DNA from: Runella aurantiaca
GTDB taxonomy: Bacteria > Bacteroidota > Bacteroidia > Cytophagales > Spirosomataceae
Length of the DNA: 64,000 bases
Direction of reading: 5' to 3'
Assembly (NCBI RefSeq): GCF_003339505.1
Contig: NZ_QPIW01000028.1
Span: forward strand, 1 to 64,000
The translations under genes and the position numbers were made by a program. The number at the start of each line of letters is the position of its first letter. Positions within the stretch are counted from its first letter, which is position 1. This document shows positions 1 to 9,900 of this stretch, one piece after another. Below the pieces are notes generated by a model. That model was not told the origin of the DNA. It saw only the letters and a program-made list of their open reading frames with translations, and searched no databases.

Positions 1-29
1 TAGGTTTGTTAGCACAACTAAAATACGAA

Positions 30-76
30 AATCCCCGAATTATGCCAAATACGCGCATATTCGGGGATTATTTTTT
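30..76 (+). terminator. Intrinsic terminator of an upstream gene outside the window
   Basis: An 11-bp perfect stem (arms 30-40 and 59-69, AATCCCCGAAT type) is followed by A and six T on the plus strand. It probably ends a plus-strand gene lying left of the window. Confidence 0.6.
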
Positions 77-157
77 GATGCAAAGTACTGATATTTAATA
101 TCTTAACCCTTTAAAGGGAAGCCTAATTGAGAACGGTCTAAAATTCAGCAATTTTAA

Positions 158-201
158 AAAAACATCACTTTCGGGGAAAAGAAAAAATTCCCCCGAAAGT
201 G
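158..201 (-). terminator. Intrinsic terminator of the phosphoribosyltransferase gene
   Basis: Arms 166-176 and 191-201 (CACTTTCGGGG and its complement) form an 11-bp perfect stem. Read on the minus strand it is followed by a T run, directly downstream of the minus-strand gene that stops at 211. Confidence 0.75.
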
Positions 202-210
202 AATGAAAGC

Positions 211-714
211 TTAGCTTAAATAAACCCCGATTTCGTCGCCAGTGAGTTTTACGTGTATGTGTTCGTTCAGGGTAGTACTCATCGCATAGCCCACATAATC
301 GGCAAAAATCGGGAAAGAATGATGCGCCCGATTGACCATCACGGCTACTTGAAGGCGTTTTAAAGATACCCCAAGAAAGGGCGAAAGGCTGTAAGCTAGT
401 GTGCGCCCCGTATTCAGCACATCGTCGACTACAATGATGACCTTTCTGCTCAGGAGTTGTTTATCTAAATCAAACTGAACGGGGCTGGTGTGTGGATGGT
501 CTTTATTGAGGTCAATTTGCATAAGATGAACCTTCAATTGGGATATTTCTTTTAAGAAAACTTCCAACAACCGCGCCATTTCGTATCCTTCTCCCTTGAT
601 CCCTGCTAAGACGACGCTTTCTTCCTCGAAATTTTTTTCATAAATCTCAAAAGCGATGCGTTTGATTTTTTGGATCGTTTGGTCGGACGAAAGGATTGTT
701 TTATGCATGGACAT
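211..714 (-). CDS. Phosphoribosyltransferase family protein (PyrR/hypoxanthine-PRT-like)
   Basis: A 167-residue type I phosphoribosyltransferase. The PRPP-binding loop is clear: a hydrophobic strand, two acidic residues and the turn VVDDVLNTGRT. Family members move a ribose-5-phosphate from PRPP onto a base, or act as PyrR-like regulators; which of the two applies here cannot be told. The reading frame extends upstream to 801, but the ATG at 714 is preferred because the extension does not resemble the family and because a promoter-like TTTG - 19 nt - TAAAATTG pair lies at 757-787 on the same strand, which would put the transcription start inside that extension. It is divergent from the DUF4783 gene and has its own terminator. 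Confidence 0.8.
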   Translation of the reverse strand: MSMHKTILSSDQTIQKIKRIAFEIYEKNFEEESVVLAGIKGEGYEMARLLEVFLKEISQLKVHLMQIDLNKDHPHTSPVQFDLDKQLLSRKVIIVVDDVLNTGRTLAYSLSPFLGVSLKRLQVAVMVNRAHHSFPIFADYVGYAMSTTLNEHIHVKLTGDEIGVYLS

Positions 715-756
715 TTTGCGTTGATGCTTTTTTTGATATTGAATTTGAGTTTGGCA

Positions 757-787
757 CAATTTTAGCCAACTACTACCTGAAATCAAA
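757..787 (-). promoter_or_regulatory. Probable promoter of the phosphoribosyltransferase gene
   Basis: On the minus strand TTTG (784-787) is followed after 19 nt by TAAAATTG (757-764), one mismatch from the Bacteroidota -7 element TAnnTTTG, about 43 bp before the chosen start codon. Confidence 0.4.
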
Positions 788-806
788 CTCAAATGGCTCA
801 TTCATT

Positions 807-1223
807 ATGAAAATCTTCAGAAATATATTTTTGGTGCTACTCATTGGAGGTACAATGTGTGGATTTACGTCAATCGGGAATCGAGAGGCGGAAATTGCCG
901 AGCTAATCAAAGGCTCAATCAAAACCGGGAATGCCCATACGTTGGCGGATCACTTTGAGCGCAGCCTAGAATTAGTGATTGATGCCGAACGGGTGGATTT
1001 CCGTCGGGTAGGTGAGGAGCAAGCGGAACTGATTCTGAAAAATTTCTTTAAAAAATATCCCCCAAAGGACTTTAAGTATGGTTTTCAAGGTACGGCTTCG
1101 AAAGTGCGTTATTGCACTGCAACTTATCAGGCGGTCAATGGAAGTAAATTTCAGGTATATATTCTGATGAGAGTCACCGAAAAAGACTACCGAATCAATA
1201 CCTTGCATTTTAAGAAAGAATAG
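807..1223 (+). CDS. DUF4783 secreted protein
   Basis: A 138-residue protein that starts with a signal peptide (basic MKIFRN, hydrophobic core to about residue 20). The rest has the NTF2/SnoaL-like pattern of DUF4783 proteins, common in Bacteroidota and of unknown function: a helix with HTLADHFERSLEL, then strands ending in YRINTLHF. The frame is open upstream from 696, but the ATG at 807 is the one that puts a signal peptide at the N terminus. The product is likely periplasmic. It is convergent with the following LolA-like gene and shares a bidirectional terminator with it. Confidence 0.75.
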   Translation: MKIFRNIFLVLLIGGTMCGFTSIGNREAEIAELIKGSIKTGNAHTLADHFERSLELVIDAERVDFRRVGEEQAELILKNFFKKYPPKDFKYGFQGTASKVRYCTATYQAVNGSKFQVYILMRVTEKDYRINTLHFKKE

Positions 1224-1239
1224 GAAAACGATAATAGAA

Positions 1240-1294
1240 AAAGGGCGTTGGAGTTTGGAATGTATTTTCCAGAATCCAGCGCCCTTTCGTTTTT
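1240..1294. terminator. Bidirectional intrinsic terminator
   Basis: Arms 1240-1252 and 1275-1287 pair over 13 bp (one G-T wobble) and are flanked by A and T runs, between two convergent genes. Confidence 0.7.
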
Positions 1295-1302
1295 GATAAG
1301 GC

Positions 1303-2136
1303 CTATTTGATTACAAAATTGCTTTCTTTGATGCCTTTGTTGATTTTTACGGATTGCACTTCCTCTTTCGACGAGAATTGCCCGTTGCCCTGTTCGCGGG
1401 TGTACGGAATTTTTACCCCGTTGCCATCCTTAATTTCTTTGTAATTACTGAATGTAACATTCATCATGCCGCCGCCCATACCGCGCTGCCCGCCCCCAGG
1501 TCGCTGCCCGTCTTGAGCGCCGGGTGCTTGTCCTTGACCGGTTCCTTGCCCGCCTGGTTGTCCTTGTGGGCGTTGGCCACCGCCTCTCATTCCTTCCATA
1601 TTGGCCATTCTTTTTACTTTTAAGCCACTTTCAACGTCAAAGAATTCGCTCCATTTTCTTCCTTCAGGGATTTCAAAGTCTACTTTCCACGCGTCTTTGC
1701 CATTTACGGCTTCTTTGCCAGCAACTGTTTTTATAATGCCATATTCTGCATAAAGCAATTCAGGAAAGGGAACATTTTGTAAAATCTGGGCGATGGCATC
1801 TTTGCCCTCGGCTACCCGATTGTTTGTATTGCCGCCAAATCCCTGCACGGTTTCGACCTTTGCCCCGTCGCTGGTGGAACGCATTACCTCGTTGCCCATC
1901 ATGTACCTGACCGATGAGAATTTGTTGGGTTTCTTGACCTTGATTTCAGATTCCATGGTGCCGCGTTGGGTTTCGGCGGCGGTTCCGATGGTCAGGTCCT
2001 CGATTTTAGCGATGGCGTCTTTGCCGCCAATGGCCGCAAGGTACTTATCAATGATGGCGTCGGCGGTAGGGGTATCCTGTGCCGATACATTGAGCATGAC
2101 CCCAAAAAAGAGCAGGGTTGAAAATATTTTTTTCAT
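1303..2136 (-). CDS. Secreted LolA-like/outer-membrane lipoprotein-sorting-like protein with Gly/Gln/Pro-rich insert
   Basis: A 277-residue protein with a signal peptide (MKKIFSTLLFFGVMLNVSAQ, cleavage near AQ/DT). The body resembles LolA/LolB-fold domains often annotated as outer membrane lipoprotein-sorting protein: an N-terminal ADAIIDKYLAAIGGKDAI segment, then beta-rich repeats ending in YTREQ and VKINKGI. Near residues 185-230 the domain is interrupted by a low-complexity stretch rich in Gly, Gln and Pro. The start was moved from 2196 to the ATG at 2136, which gives the signal peptide. It is divergent from the PLP enzyme. True function is unknown; the fold suggests binding of a lipid or other hydrophobic ligand in the periplasm. 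Confidence 0.7.
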   Translation of the reverse strand: MKKIFSTLLFFGVMLNVSAQDTPTADAIIDKYLAAIGGKDAIAKIEDLTIGTAAETQRGTMESEIKVKKPNKFSSVRYMMGNEVMRSTSDGAKVETVQGFGGNTNNRVAEGKDAIAQILQNVPFPELLYAEYGIIKTVAGKEAVNGKDAWKVDFEIPEGRKWSEFFDVESGLKVKRMANMEGMRGGGQRPQGQPGGQGTGQGQAPGAQDGQRPGGGQRGMGGGMMNVTFSNYKEIKDGNGVKIPYTREQGNGQFSSKEEVQSVKINKGIKESNFVIK

Positions 2137-2188
2137 GAGTATATTATGATGAGTGAAAAGTGTTAAAACTTGCGTTTGGAACAAACAA

Positions 2189-3106
2189 ATGTACATAAAA
2201 CCAAATGTTATTGTGAGTAGAGTAGATAGATTTTGGGAAAATGCCGCCCAATCTCCCCTTCAAATCGTTCAATTGCCTTTATTCATCGAGCGTGGGGTGA
2301 AGGTGTATATAAAAAGAGATGATTTGCTGCATCCATTCGTATCGGGGAATAAGTGGCGTAAGCTAAAATACAACCTTCTGGAAGCAGAAAGACGGGGCTT
2401 TAAGCGGCTTGTAACTTTTGGCGGTGCTTATTCCAATCACATTGCGGCCGTTGCGGCGGCGGGTCAGGCCATGGGTTTTGAAACGCTAGGGATTATCAGG
2501 GGCGACGAACTTCATGCCGACTCAAACCAAACCTTACAATTTGCGTCTCTATGCGGAATGCAACTGCAATTTGTCAGCCGGACCGAGTACCGGGACAAAG
2601 AGCGGTTGGTGAAGCATTTAGGGGTTGATGCGTACATCCTTCCCGAAGGCGGCTCCAATCAATTGGCAATAAAAGGAGTAGGAGAAGCGGTAGCAGAGAT
2701 TCAGTCCCAACTTTTCGCCCCGATTGATTATTTGTGTACGGCTTTTGGGACGGGCGGAACCTCGGCGGGATTGCTATCGGCCGCCGTATCGGCTAAAGTA
2801 CTGGTTTTTTCAAGTTTGAAAATTGAAAAGCGAGACGTAGAGGAACACCTAGCGGCATTTGTTCCGCTATACGACAAAACGTGGGAGATTTTTACGGACT
2901 ATCATTTTGGGGGGTACGGAAAAGAAACCGAAGAACTTAACCAGTTCATCGACGACTTTGAGCAGGAAACCACCATACCCTTAGAGCAGGTTTATACGGG
3001 AAAGATGATGTATGGGGTCGTGGACTTGGTGCGAAAAGGCTATTTTAACCAAGGAGATGTCGTTGTGGTTTTACACTCGGGAGGGCTACAGGGCAAAAGA
3101 AAATAG
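2189..3106 (+). CDS. 1-aminocyclopropane-1-carboxylate deaminase/D-cysteine desulfhydrase-like PLP enzyme
   Basis: A 305-residue fold-type II PLP enzyme. The Schiff-base lysine lies in SGNKWRKLKYN (Lys55 from the ATG at 2189), FGGAYSNH follows as the substrate-binding loop, and FGTGGTSAGL is the phosphate-binding loop. The family deaminates ACC to 2-oxobutyrate or removes sulfide from D-cysteine; most bacterial members of this length are D-cysteine desulfhydrases or of unknown specificity. The frame is open from 2153, but 2189 gives the family-length protein. A 12-bp terminator follows directly. Confidence 0.8.
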   Translation: MYIKPNVIVSRVDRFWENAAQSPLQIVQLPLFIERGVKVYIKRDDLLHPFVSGNKWRKLKYNLLEAERRGFKRLVTFGGAYSNHIAAVAAAGQAMGFETLGIIRGDELHADSNQTLQFASLCGMQLQFVSRTEYRDKERLVKHLGVDAYILPEGGSNQLAIKGVGEAVAEIQSQLFAPIDYLCTAFGTGGTSAGLLSAAVSAKVLVFSSLKIEKRDVEEHLAAFVPLYDKTWEIFTDYHFGGYGKETEELNQFIDDFEQETTIPLEQVYTGKMMYGVVDLVRKGYFNQGDVVVVLHSGGLQGKRK

Positions 3107-3130
3107 CTCCGAAGATCGGAGCTATTTGTC
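3101..3130 (+). terminator. Intrinsic terminator after the PLP enzyme
   Basis: A 12-bp perfect stem (3101-3112 and 3116-3127) with a 3-nt loop and A/T-rich flanks; it begins inside the last codons of the gene. Confidence 0.65.
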
Positions 3131-3161
3131 TACCTATTAACAGCCATGAAAACAAATATTT

Positions 3162-3701
3162 TTATGCCACGGTGGGCTTGAAAGCAATTTTATTGATTTG
3201 ATAAAATGAGCCAAAGAGCAAGGAAGTATAAAATAAGTCTCCCATGATTGTGTTCAGAAACAAATTACCAAATAAGGTTTGTTGGTAAAAGGCCAATCCT
3301 GCGGTGTAACAGGCAATTAATCCCTGCCCCGTTTGTGGATACATGCTACCCCCGAACCAAACAAATAAGTTTGTTATTAAAAAGAACGAAACGGAAGCAA
3401 CCAAACTTGAAACAAACAGGCGGCTAACGGTCACTTTTTTTAAGTAAACTATACCAAAAACGGTAATAAGTGCAAAAGAAAGGTAGGTTGGGAGAGATGG
3501 GTTACCAAGCAGGGTGTCGCTCAATAGCATGGCAGCGGCCGGTATCATGAATGCAAATAATTTGCGATTAAACTGTGCAGCACCAAATAGGGCAATTGCT
3601 CCGATAGGAGTAAAATTGAACGGATGGGGTACTATCCGAGAAAGTGCAGCTACTATGATAAGTATAACTACTGTACTAAACCTCGACACACTTAAATTCA
3701 T
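3162..3701 (-). CDS. DUF6580 family integral membrane protein
   Basis: A 179-residue membrane protein with about five hydrophobic segments. It carries the pattern of DUF6580 (putative transport proteins resembling ECF S-components): SRIVPHPFNFTPIGAIALFG near the N terminus and NLFVWFGGSMYPQTGQGL later. In ECF-type systems such subunits bind a vitamin or metal, but the substrate here is unknown and no ECF ATPase genes are adjacent. The ATG at 3701 is preferred over a TTG at 3725. No riboswitch could be recognised in the 248 bp upstream. Confidence 0.7.
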   Translation of the reverse strand: MNLSVSRFSTVVILIIVAALSRIVPHPFNFTPIGAIALFGAAQFNRKLFAFMIPAAAMLLSDTLLGNPSLPTYLSFALITVFGIVYLKKVTVSRLFVSSLVASVSFFLITNLFVWFGGSMYPQTGQGLIACYTAGLAFYQQTLFGNLFLNTIMGDLFYTSLLFGSFYQINKIAFKPTVA

Positions 3702-3949
3702 GACTGTAGTAAAACGTTCTCTCAATATTACGTATTGTTAAATTTTCTTTTGTCCCTTTTACATCGAACTTGGGTGTAAAGATAAAATGATATTTTTTAA
3801 AAATGCAAGAAGTGGCCAAAAAAAACGATAAAAATTCGTAAAAATTAAACCAATGCCTTTTGATTGTCTCAAAATGAGACTTTAGAGGTTTTTTCAGTCA
3901 AAACGGGCAGGGTGTTTTAAATACAAATATGTTTTTGGACGGTAAAATA

Positions 3950-4768
3950 TCAGGCGTGAATTAATTCTTTGATGATGAAGGTCATGTAGGGTTCGGCTTT
4001 GTAAGCGGCGGCCAATATCTTCTGAATTTCGGCTTTTTCAAGTTGTTCAGGAATGCACATATCCGTAATGACTGAAATGCCAACCACTGGTAAATCCATG
4101 TGGCGGGCCACGATCACTTCTGGTACGGTGCTCATTCCTACGGCATCTGCTCCCAGTAATCGCAGCATCCGGTACTCGGCTTTGGTTTCTAGTTGTGGAC
4201 CCGTTACACTAACATACACGCCTGCGTGTGCACGGATTCCGTTGGCTTGGGCAATTTGGAGTGCTTTCTCAACCAACGTCGTTTCGTAGGGTTCACTCAT
4301 GTCGGGAAAGCGGTCACCGAGGGTGGAAAGATTGGGGCCAATGAGCGGATTTTCAGGCAAGAATAGGCTGATATGGTTGTTGATGATCATCAAGTCGCTT
4401 ACCTGATAGTTTTCATTAAGTCCCCCCGCGGCATTTGAAACGATTAATTGCTGGATTCCTAACAATTTCATGACCCTGATGGGAAACGTCACTTGTTGCA
4501 TGGAATAGCCTTCGTAATAGTGAAAGCGCCCCTGCATACAAATTACTTTCTTCCCGACCAGCGTCCCAAAGAGTAAACGCCCTTTGTGCGATTCGACGGT
4601 TGAGACGGGAAAATGAGGAATGTTGTCGTAGTCAATACTGTACGCAATGTCAATGTCTTGTACCAAAGCCCCCAAACCCGTACCCAAGATGATTCCGGTG
4701 GTTGGCGTAAAGTGTTGCGTATGTTGCTGAAGAAATTCGGTGGCTTCCTGTATTTGTTGTAATGTCAT
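3950..4768 (-). CDS. Purine nucleoside phosphorylase
   Basis: A 272-residue trimeric-type (PNP I) inosine/guanosine phosphorylase, cleaving purine nucleosides with phosphate to base and ribose-1-phosphate. Visible motifs: phosphate-binding [24 protein letters not shown], the NAAGGLN loop, and [13 protein letters not shown] with the base-binding region. The start is the ATG at 4768; the longer frame to 4822 is excluded because the terminator of the upstream gene (4805-4835) lies inside it. It is followed by about 220 bp without a gene. Confidence 0.92.
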   Translation of the reverse strand: MTLQQIQEATEFLQQHTQHFTPTTGIILGTGLGALVQDIDIAYSIDYDNIPHFPVSTVESHKGRLLFGTLVGKKVICMQGRFHYYEGYSMQQVTFPIRVMKLLGIQQLIVSNAAGGLNENYQVSDLMIINNHISLFLPENPLIGPNLSTLGDRFPDMSEPYETTLVEKALQIAQANGIRAHAGVYVSVTGPQLETKAEYRMLRLLGADAVGMSTVPEVIVARHMDLPVVGISVITDMCIPEQLEKAEIQKILAAAYKAEPYMTFIIKELIHA

Positions 4769-4799
4769 GGAAAAAAGGGGATGAGAATGGGCAAAAATA

Positions 4800-4836
4800 A
4801 GAAAGGGAAGCCGCTTCATCAAGAAACGACTTCCCT
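4800..4836 (-). terminator. Intrinsic terminator of the beta-propeller gene
   Basis: Arms 4805-4813 and 4827-4835 (GGGAAGTCG with CGGCTTCCC, one G-T pair) are followed on the minus strand by a T-rich tract. It separates the propeller gene from the phosphorylase gene. Confidence 0.65.
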
Positions 4837-4858
4837 ATTAGGGTTTTAATATCCTTGA

Positions 4859-6121
4859 TTAAGGAATGATTTTTACGGTATAGCAACCTTTAGGGGCGCT
4901 GATTTTGGCGAGTTGTTTGGTCAGGGCAGGGGTTCCTCCTTTGGTGACTTTAAAAAACTCAATTCCACCATCACGATTGCCGTAGTCAAAATATTCGTAT
5001 AACGAAACGGCTAGGTTATCGCCTGTTTTATCAAAAATAACGCTCTCAGGGGCAATGCCGTCCAAGTCATAATCGGCTACTTTTGCCATTTTACCGTCTT
5101 TTGCCAAGGTTAACAACGAAAGGGTTGCTTTGCCAACGCTGCCTTCCCAAGGTTGAGCCGAAGCATTTTTGTTGGCTGTTACGATGGTGGTTCCGTCGGG
5201 GCTGATGCTAAAGCTTTCAGCGCCGATTCCTACGGCCGTTGAACCGAGGACTTTATGCTCGGCGGTTTTTGGGTCTTCGGCGGTTGTATTGAACTGAATG
5301 GCCGTCAACTCGCTGGCGGCTGAGCCATCCTTCAAATCTGAAACAATAAATAAGGTGCCATCGGGCGTAAACGCACCAGGGCCGGGTTTCCCCGTAATTT
5401 TTGCGGGAGTACCGAAGGGCTCAAACGTAGCAATTTTGTTTTGCGCATTACGCTTGGCCTTGAAAAGCCAGATTTCTTTGGTCTCTTCGACCGTAATGGC
5501 CACAAATTCGCCGTCGGGGTGCCACGTAACGTCCGTTGCCCGGGCATTTTGGAGGTTCAACGCGATGGGCACGTTCCGGGTAGGAAGGCCGCCCGCACCG
5601 ATTTCAAATAATCGTAATTCTTTACCGGTTTCTTCCGAAGTAATCAGAAGGTTGCTGCCCAGCATATCAACGGCCGTTGGATTTTTACCGACGGGCACTT
5701 TGCGGGCCGAAGGTTTGGCCAAGTTTGAGATGTCCACGATGTACATGTTAATGCCAGAGGGCAACTCAGCAATACTTTTGACGGTTTTTAAACTGTCGGT
5801 CGTCTGCGCCCGCGATTCAATCACGTACGCATACCGACCATCCGAAGTAATGGTGGCGTTGCGGGTCCATCCAAAAGCGGAGTTAGGCACGGGCGATGAG
5901 CCTATATCCTGACCTAGTTTGAGCGGGAGGGGATAAACCGTCAATGCATCTTTTACGCCAACTTGTTTCAATAGTTTGCCGTCTACACTTGCCGAGGCGG
6001 CCATGTCGCCGTCAGACAGCGCAAGGATACCGCGGGCATTAAACTCAATGGTGGGTTTTTGGGCCAGGGCAGTGGTCACACTCAACAACGCCATACCCAA
6101 TGTTGCACTCAAGTTTTTCAT
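4859..6121 (-). CDS. Secreted beta-propeller protein
   Basis: A 420-residue exported protein with a signal peptide (cleavage near ALAQ/KP). Repeated blade motifs of the type TSDGRYAYV, HPDGEFVAI, TPDGTLFIV and SPDGTTIVT, each roughly 45-60 residues apart, point to a YVTN/lactonase-like seven-bladed propeller. No catalytic residues could be assigned. It is likely periplasmic and may serve in binding or as a structural scaffold. Transcription appears independent: a terminator lies just downstream and the rpsT terminator just upstream. Confidence 0.7.
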   Translation of the reverse strand: MKNLSATLGMALLSVTTALAQKPTIEFNARGILALSDGDMAASASVDGKLLKQVGVKDALTVYPLPLKLGQDIGSSPVPNSAFGWTRNATITSDGRYAYVIESRAQTTDSLKTVKSIAELPSGINMYIVDISNLAKPSARKVPVGKNPTAVDMLGSNLLITSEETGKELRLFEIGAGGLPTRNVPIALNLQNARATDVTWHPDGEFVAITVEETKEIWLFKAKRNAQNKIATFEPFGTPAKITGKPGPGAFTPDGTLFIVSDLKDGSAASELTAIQFNTTAEDPKTAEHKVLGSTAVGIGAESFSISPDGTTIVTANKNASAQPWEGSVGKATLSLLTLAKDGKMAKVADYDLDGIAPESVIFDKTGDNLAVSLYEYFDYGNRDGGIEFFKVTKGGTPALTKQLAKISAPKGCYTVKIIP

Positions 6122-6184
6122 GGAATTTTACAGTGGTTTCAGGTTATACAACGATTAGATTCAATAGTTAATTTTGCATAAATA

Positions 6185-6223
6185 CAAAAAAACCTTCAAA
6201 ACTACTCGCTTTGAAGGTTTTTA
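6185..6223 (-). terminator. Intrinsic terminator of rpsT
   Basis: Stem AAAACCTTCAAA/TTTGAAGGTTTT (arms about 6189-6200 and 6210-6221) with a T run on the minus strand, 17 bp after the rpsT stop codon. Confidence 0.75.
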
Positions 6224-6238
6224 TAAAACAAAAAAGAA

Positions 6239-6502
6239 CTAAGCAGTGGCTGCAAGACCGTTTACGTATCTTGCTAACTTCGATTTGAGGTTACCTGCTT
6301 TGTTTTTATGAATGATGTTTTTCTTCGCTAATTTATCCAACATAGATGACACCGTTTTGTAAAGTTCTGATGCCACAACCTGGTCTTTGGTATCGCGCAG
6401 TTTGCGAACCATGGTACGGGTTGTTTTGTGTTGGTAACGGTTTCTAAGGCGTTTTGTTTCGTTGGCCCGAATTCTCTTTAATGCTGACTTATGATTTGCC
6501 AT
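6239..6502 (-). CDS. rpsT: 30S ribosomal protein S20
   Basis: An 87-residue Lys/Arg-rich protein starting [21 protein letters not shown], the diagnostic N terminus of bS20, with [14 protein letters not shown] near the C terminus. It binds 16S rRNA early in small-subunit assembly. Monocistronic: a promoter matching the Bacteroidota consensus lies at 6550-6580 and a terminator follows the stop. Confidence 0.97.
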   Translation of the reverse strand: MANHKSALKRIRANETKRLRNRYQHKTTRTMVRKLRDTKDQVVASELYKTVSSMLDKLAKKNIIHKNKAGNLKSKLARYVNGLAATA

Positions 6503-6549
6503 TGGTTTATTGTAAAATATATATTGTCTTGATTTCTACAAAAGGAGTG

Positions 6550-6580
6550 CAAAAATACAGCCTCTCATCTAAAAAAACAA
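6550..6580 (-). promoter_or_regulatory. Promoter of rpsT
   Basis: On the minus strand TTG (6578-6580), 20 nt, then TATTTTTG (6550-6557), an exact TAnnTTTG element. This predicts a leader of about 40 nt before the rpsT ATG. Confidence 0.6.
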
Positions 6581-6960
6581 GTTTTTATTGAAATTTGTGG
6601 CCTGAAATTGTTTTAAGCATTTTATCAGAGGGTATTCCTCCCAGCTAGAGTTAACGCCCTTAGGAAGGTTTCGATGGCTGGTAACACTCATTGGTTGGTG
6701 GCGGATTTTTCCAGGGCATTATATAGTGGGGTGTAAGTTCTTTTCTCAGAAATAGAAATATTTGGACGGATAAGTTGCCCCTGCGCTACGCGGGTGTAAA
6801 ACGATTCATTATCGACCCAAATTTGGGTTTGTTTTTGGCCCCAACGCTGGTAGATAAAACGGCCATTGTATACGTTTTACGCGTGGTTTTTCGTTCTTTG
6901 GCAAAATTATCAGAATAACTTATTAGTATTGCGTAACTGAAGAAACCTAATTCCCTCATC
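6581..6960. other. Gene-free stretch between rpsT and the TPR gene
   Basis: About 380 bp with no convincing reading frame. The 69-codon frame on the minus strand (6786-6995) has no recognisable features and overlaps the TPR start. A short palindrome ACCCAAATTTGGGT lies near 6817-6830. Presumably it holds the promoter of the TPR gene. Confidence 0.4.
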
Positions 6961-9900
6961 ATGCTTTTAAGACGCAGCGTTCTTCCACTATCCATTTGTT
7001 TCCTTTTATTTATCCGGGTAAATGCCCAAAATACCCTCGGATATACCGAGGCCGACGTACATTATCGTAATGGCGTAGAGCTATTCGAAAAATCAAATTA
7101 TTCGGCCGCCAAACAAGAGTTCAGGTATTATTTAGAGAAACGGCCCGCGTTGCTCAATACCAACGACTACACGGCCGTAAATGCCGAATATTACACGACC
7201 TTGTGCGCATTGTATGCCGATGCCCCAGAAGCAGAGTTGGCCGTGGATCGTTTTGTGCGAAACCACCCCGAGCATCCCAAAGCGGCGGTGATTTACAGCG
7301 ATTTAGGGAAATACTACTTTGACCGGGGCGATTATTCAAACGCCGTTACCTACCTGACAAAAGCACTCGAACGCAGTGCCAATTACTACGCCGCCGCCGA
7401 AACCCGCTATAAGTTGGGCCTGTCGTATTACAGTTTAAAACAATACAATGCGGCCTTGCAGTACTTTGCCGAAGTACAACGCGACCCTACGAGCGATTAT
7501 TTTGCCCCTTCGTCGTATTATGCGGGGGTGATTCAATACCAAAACGGGAAGTACATGGATGCGTATCGTAGTTTCAAAAGCATCGAGACAAATCCGCAGT
7601 TCAAAGCTGATATTCCCAACTGGATTGTGGCTTCGCTGTACCAAGCGGAGCGTTATGACGAACTCATTGCTTATTCGGAGCCGTTGCTGCGCCGTCAGCA
7701 AGGGGGAGGGGTCAAACTCAACGACGTGGCACTTTACACCGCCGAGGTGTATTATGGGAAAGGCAATTATGCAGAAGCTGCCAAAAATTACGCCTTGTAT
7801 TCGCAATTGAAAGGACGAGAAACCGCAGCCCCCGCGCCAGTTCAGTTTCGGTATGGTCATTCCCTTTTTCGTACGGGCAACTATACGGGTGCCATTGACC
7901 AGTTAAAAAGCGTTTCGACCCGGAAAGATACGACGGGTCAGTTTGCATCTTACGTCATCGGAATCAGTCATTTACAAAACAAAAATCCGCAGGCGGCGTT
8001 GACGGCGCTGGATAATTCATCCAAATTGGCGTTCAATAAAAACATTCAGGAAGAATCGACCTTCAACCACGCCAAAGTGCAGCTTGAACTGAATAACCAT
8101 TCGGCCGCTTTTACTGAATTACAGGAGTTTCTGAAAAAATACCCCAATAGTAGCTTTGAAGAAGAAGCCACTAAGCTGTCCATTTTGTCGCTGACCAAAT
8201 CCAACAACAGTGCGGCGGCGGTGGCGTACATTGAGAAACTGAAGAAATTGGACGAGGCAACCAAAGCCGCTTATCAGCGTCAAACCATGAATTTGGGTAT
8301 TGCCGACTTTAACGCCGAGCGCTATGCCCAATCCATCGTTAACTTCGATAAATCCCTTAAATATCCCCTCGACCGTGACATTGAACAAGCCGCTAATTTT
8401 CAAAAAGGGGAGGCTTTTTCGGCCATGAATCGTTATGGCGAAGCCATTCCCATTTATCAGCAATTGGTTCGTGGCAGTTCGGGTTCTCCTTATGGCATTC
8501 GTAGCCTTTATTCGTTAGGGTACGCTTATTACAACACCAAAGACTATAAATCTGCCCTGACTAATTTCCAGCAATACGTTGCCAAAGGAAAAACCGTCGG
8601 CGACCCCCAGACCCTCGAAGACGCCACGATTCGAATCGCGGATTCTTACCTGACGGATAAGAACTACGCACAGGCCATGGCCATGTACGATAAAGCGCTC
8701 AGTGAAGGCCGTTTAGACCGCGATTATGCCCTGTATCAGAAAGGTTTGATTCTAACGTATCAGGAAAAAGACGTAGAAGCCAAGGCTCAATTCGATAAGG
8801 TGATTGCCCAATTCCCAACGTCGCGGTACGCCGATGATGCCCTTTTTCAATCGGCCAACATTGACATGGAACGGGCAAACTACCAAGCTGCCATTCGTGC
8901 TTACAGCCGCCTGATCAAAGACAAACCACGTAGCTACCTGATTCCGCCTTCGCTTTTGAAACGGGCGTTGGCCTACAATAACATTCAGGTGTACGAAGAG
9001 GCTGTGCGCGATTATAAACGTATTTTGAGTGAGTATTCAGACGCTCCAGCGGCCAAAGAAGCCTTGTTGGGACTTCAATCTACGCTCGAAAATGCGGGAC
9101 GGACCGAGGAAATGTCGGATGTACTTTCTGATTACAAACGCAAAAATCCGCAAAGTACCGAAACCGAAAAATTGGAATTTGAAACTGCCAAAGGATTGTA
9201 CGCCGACGGTAAGTATCCCCAAGCGCTCAAAGCCCTGCAAAGTTTTATCCGGGATTATCCCAATAGCGGCTCGGCCACGGAAGCACGGTATTTGGCGGGA
9301 GAAAGTTTTTACCGTTCCAATGATTTTCCCAATGCCATCAAACTGTTTAACATGGTCATTGGGGAATCAGACGAGCGGTTTACCCCCAAAGCGGCGTTAC
9401 GGGCGGGAGATATTGAAAACCAACAGGGAAATTATCCCAATGCCGTGCGTAATTATTACGTCGTGTTTGCGCAGTCGGACAGTAAAACCGACCGGGTAAC
9501 GGGATTGATGCGATTGATGGATACCTACTTTGTGATGAAGAAATACGATTCGACCCTGTATTTTGCCCGTGAGGTGATTAACGCGGGAGACGTCATTCCA
9601 GGTTCAACCAAAAAAGCCCAAATGCAAACCGCGAAAGTGTACATCGAAAAAGAAGACTACAAGACCGCCGATGCCGAATTGAAGAAAATTCTGGCGGTTT
9701 CCAAGGATGAGTTCGGGGCAGAAGCGAAGTATTGGGCCTCCGACGCCTTATATCGCCAGCAAAAATACAAAGAAGCACAGGCGTCGGTGATGGAATTGAA
9801 TAAGCAATTTGCCGACTATGAAAAGTGGCGGGTAAGGGCCTTTATCTTATTGGCCGATGTATATGTGGGATTGAAAGACCCCGATCAGGCCAAAGCTACG

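Noticed and set aside
3726-3949. Riboswitch upstream of the DUF6580 transporter-like gene
   Set aside because: No conserved riboswitch core could be recognised; only a short GTCTCA/TGAGAC palindrome at 3866-3880.
6786-6995. 69-codon frame upstream of the large TPR gene
   Set aside because: No family features, overlaps the TPR start codon on the opposite strand.
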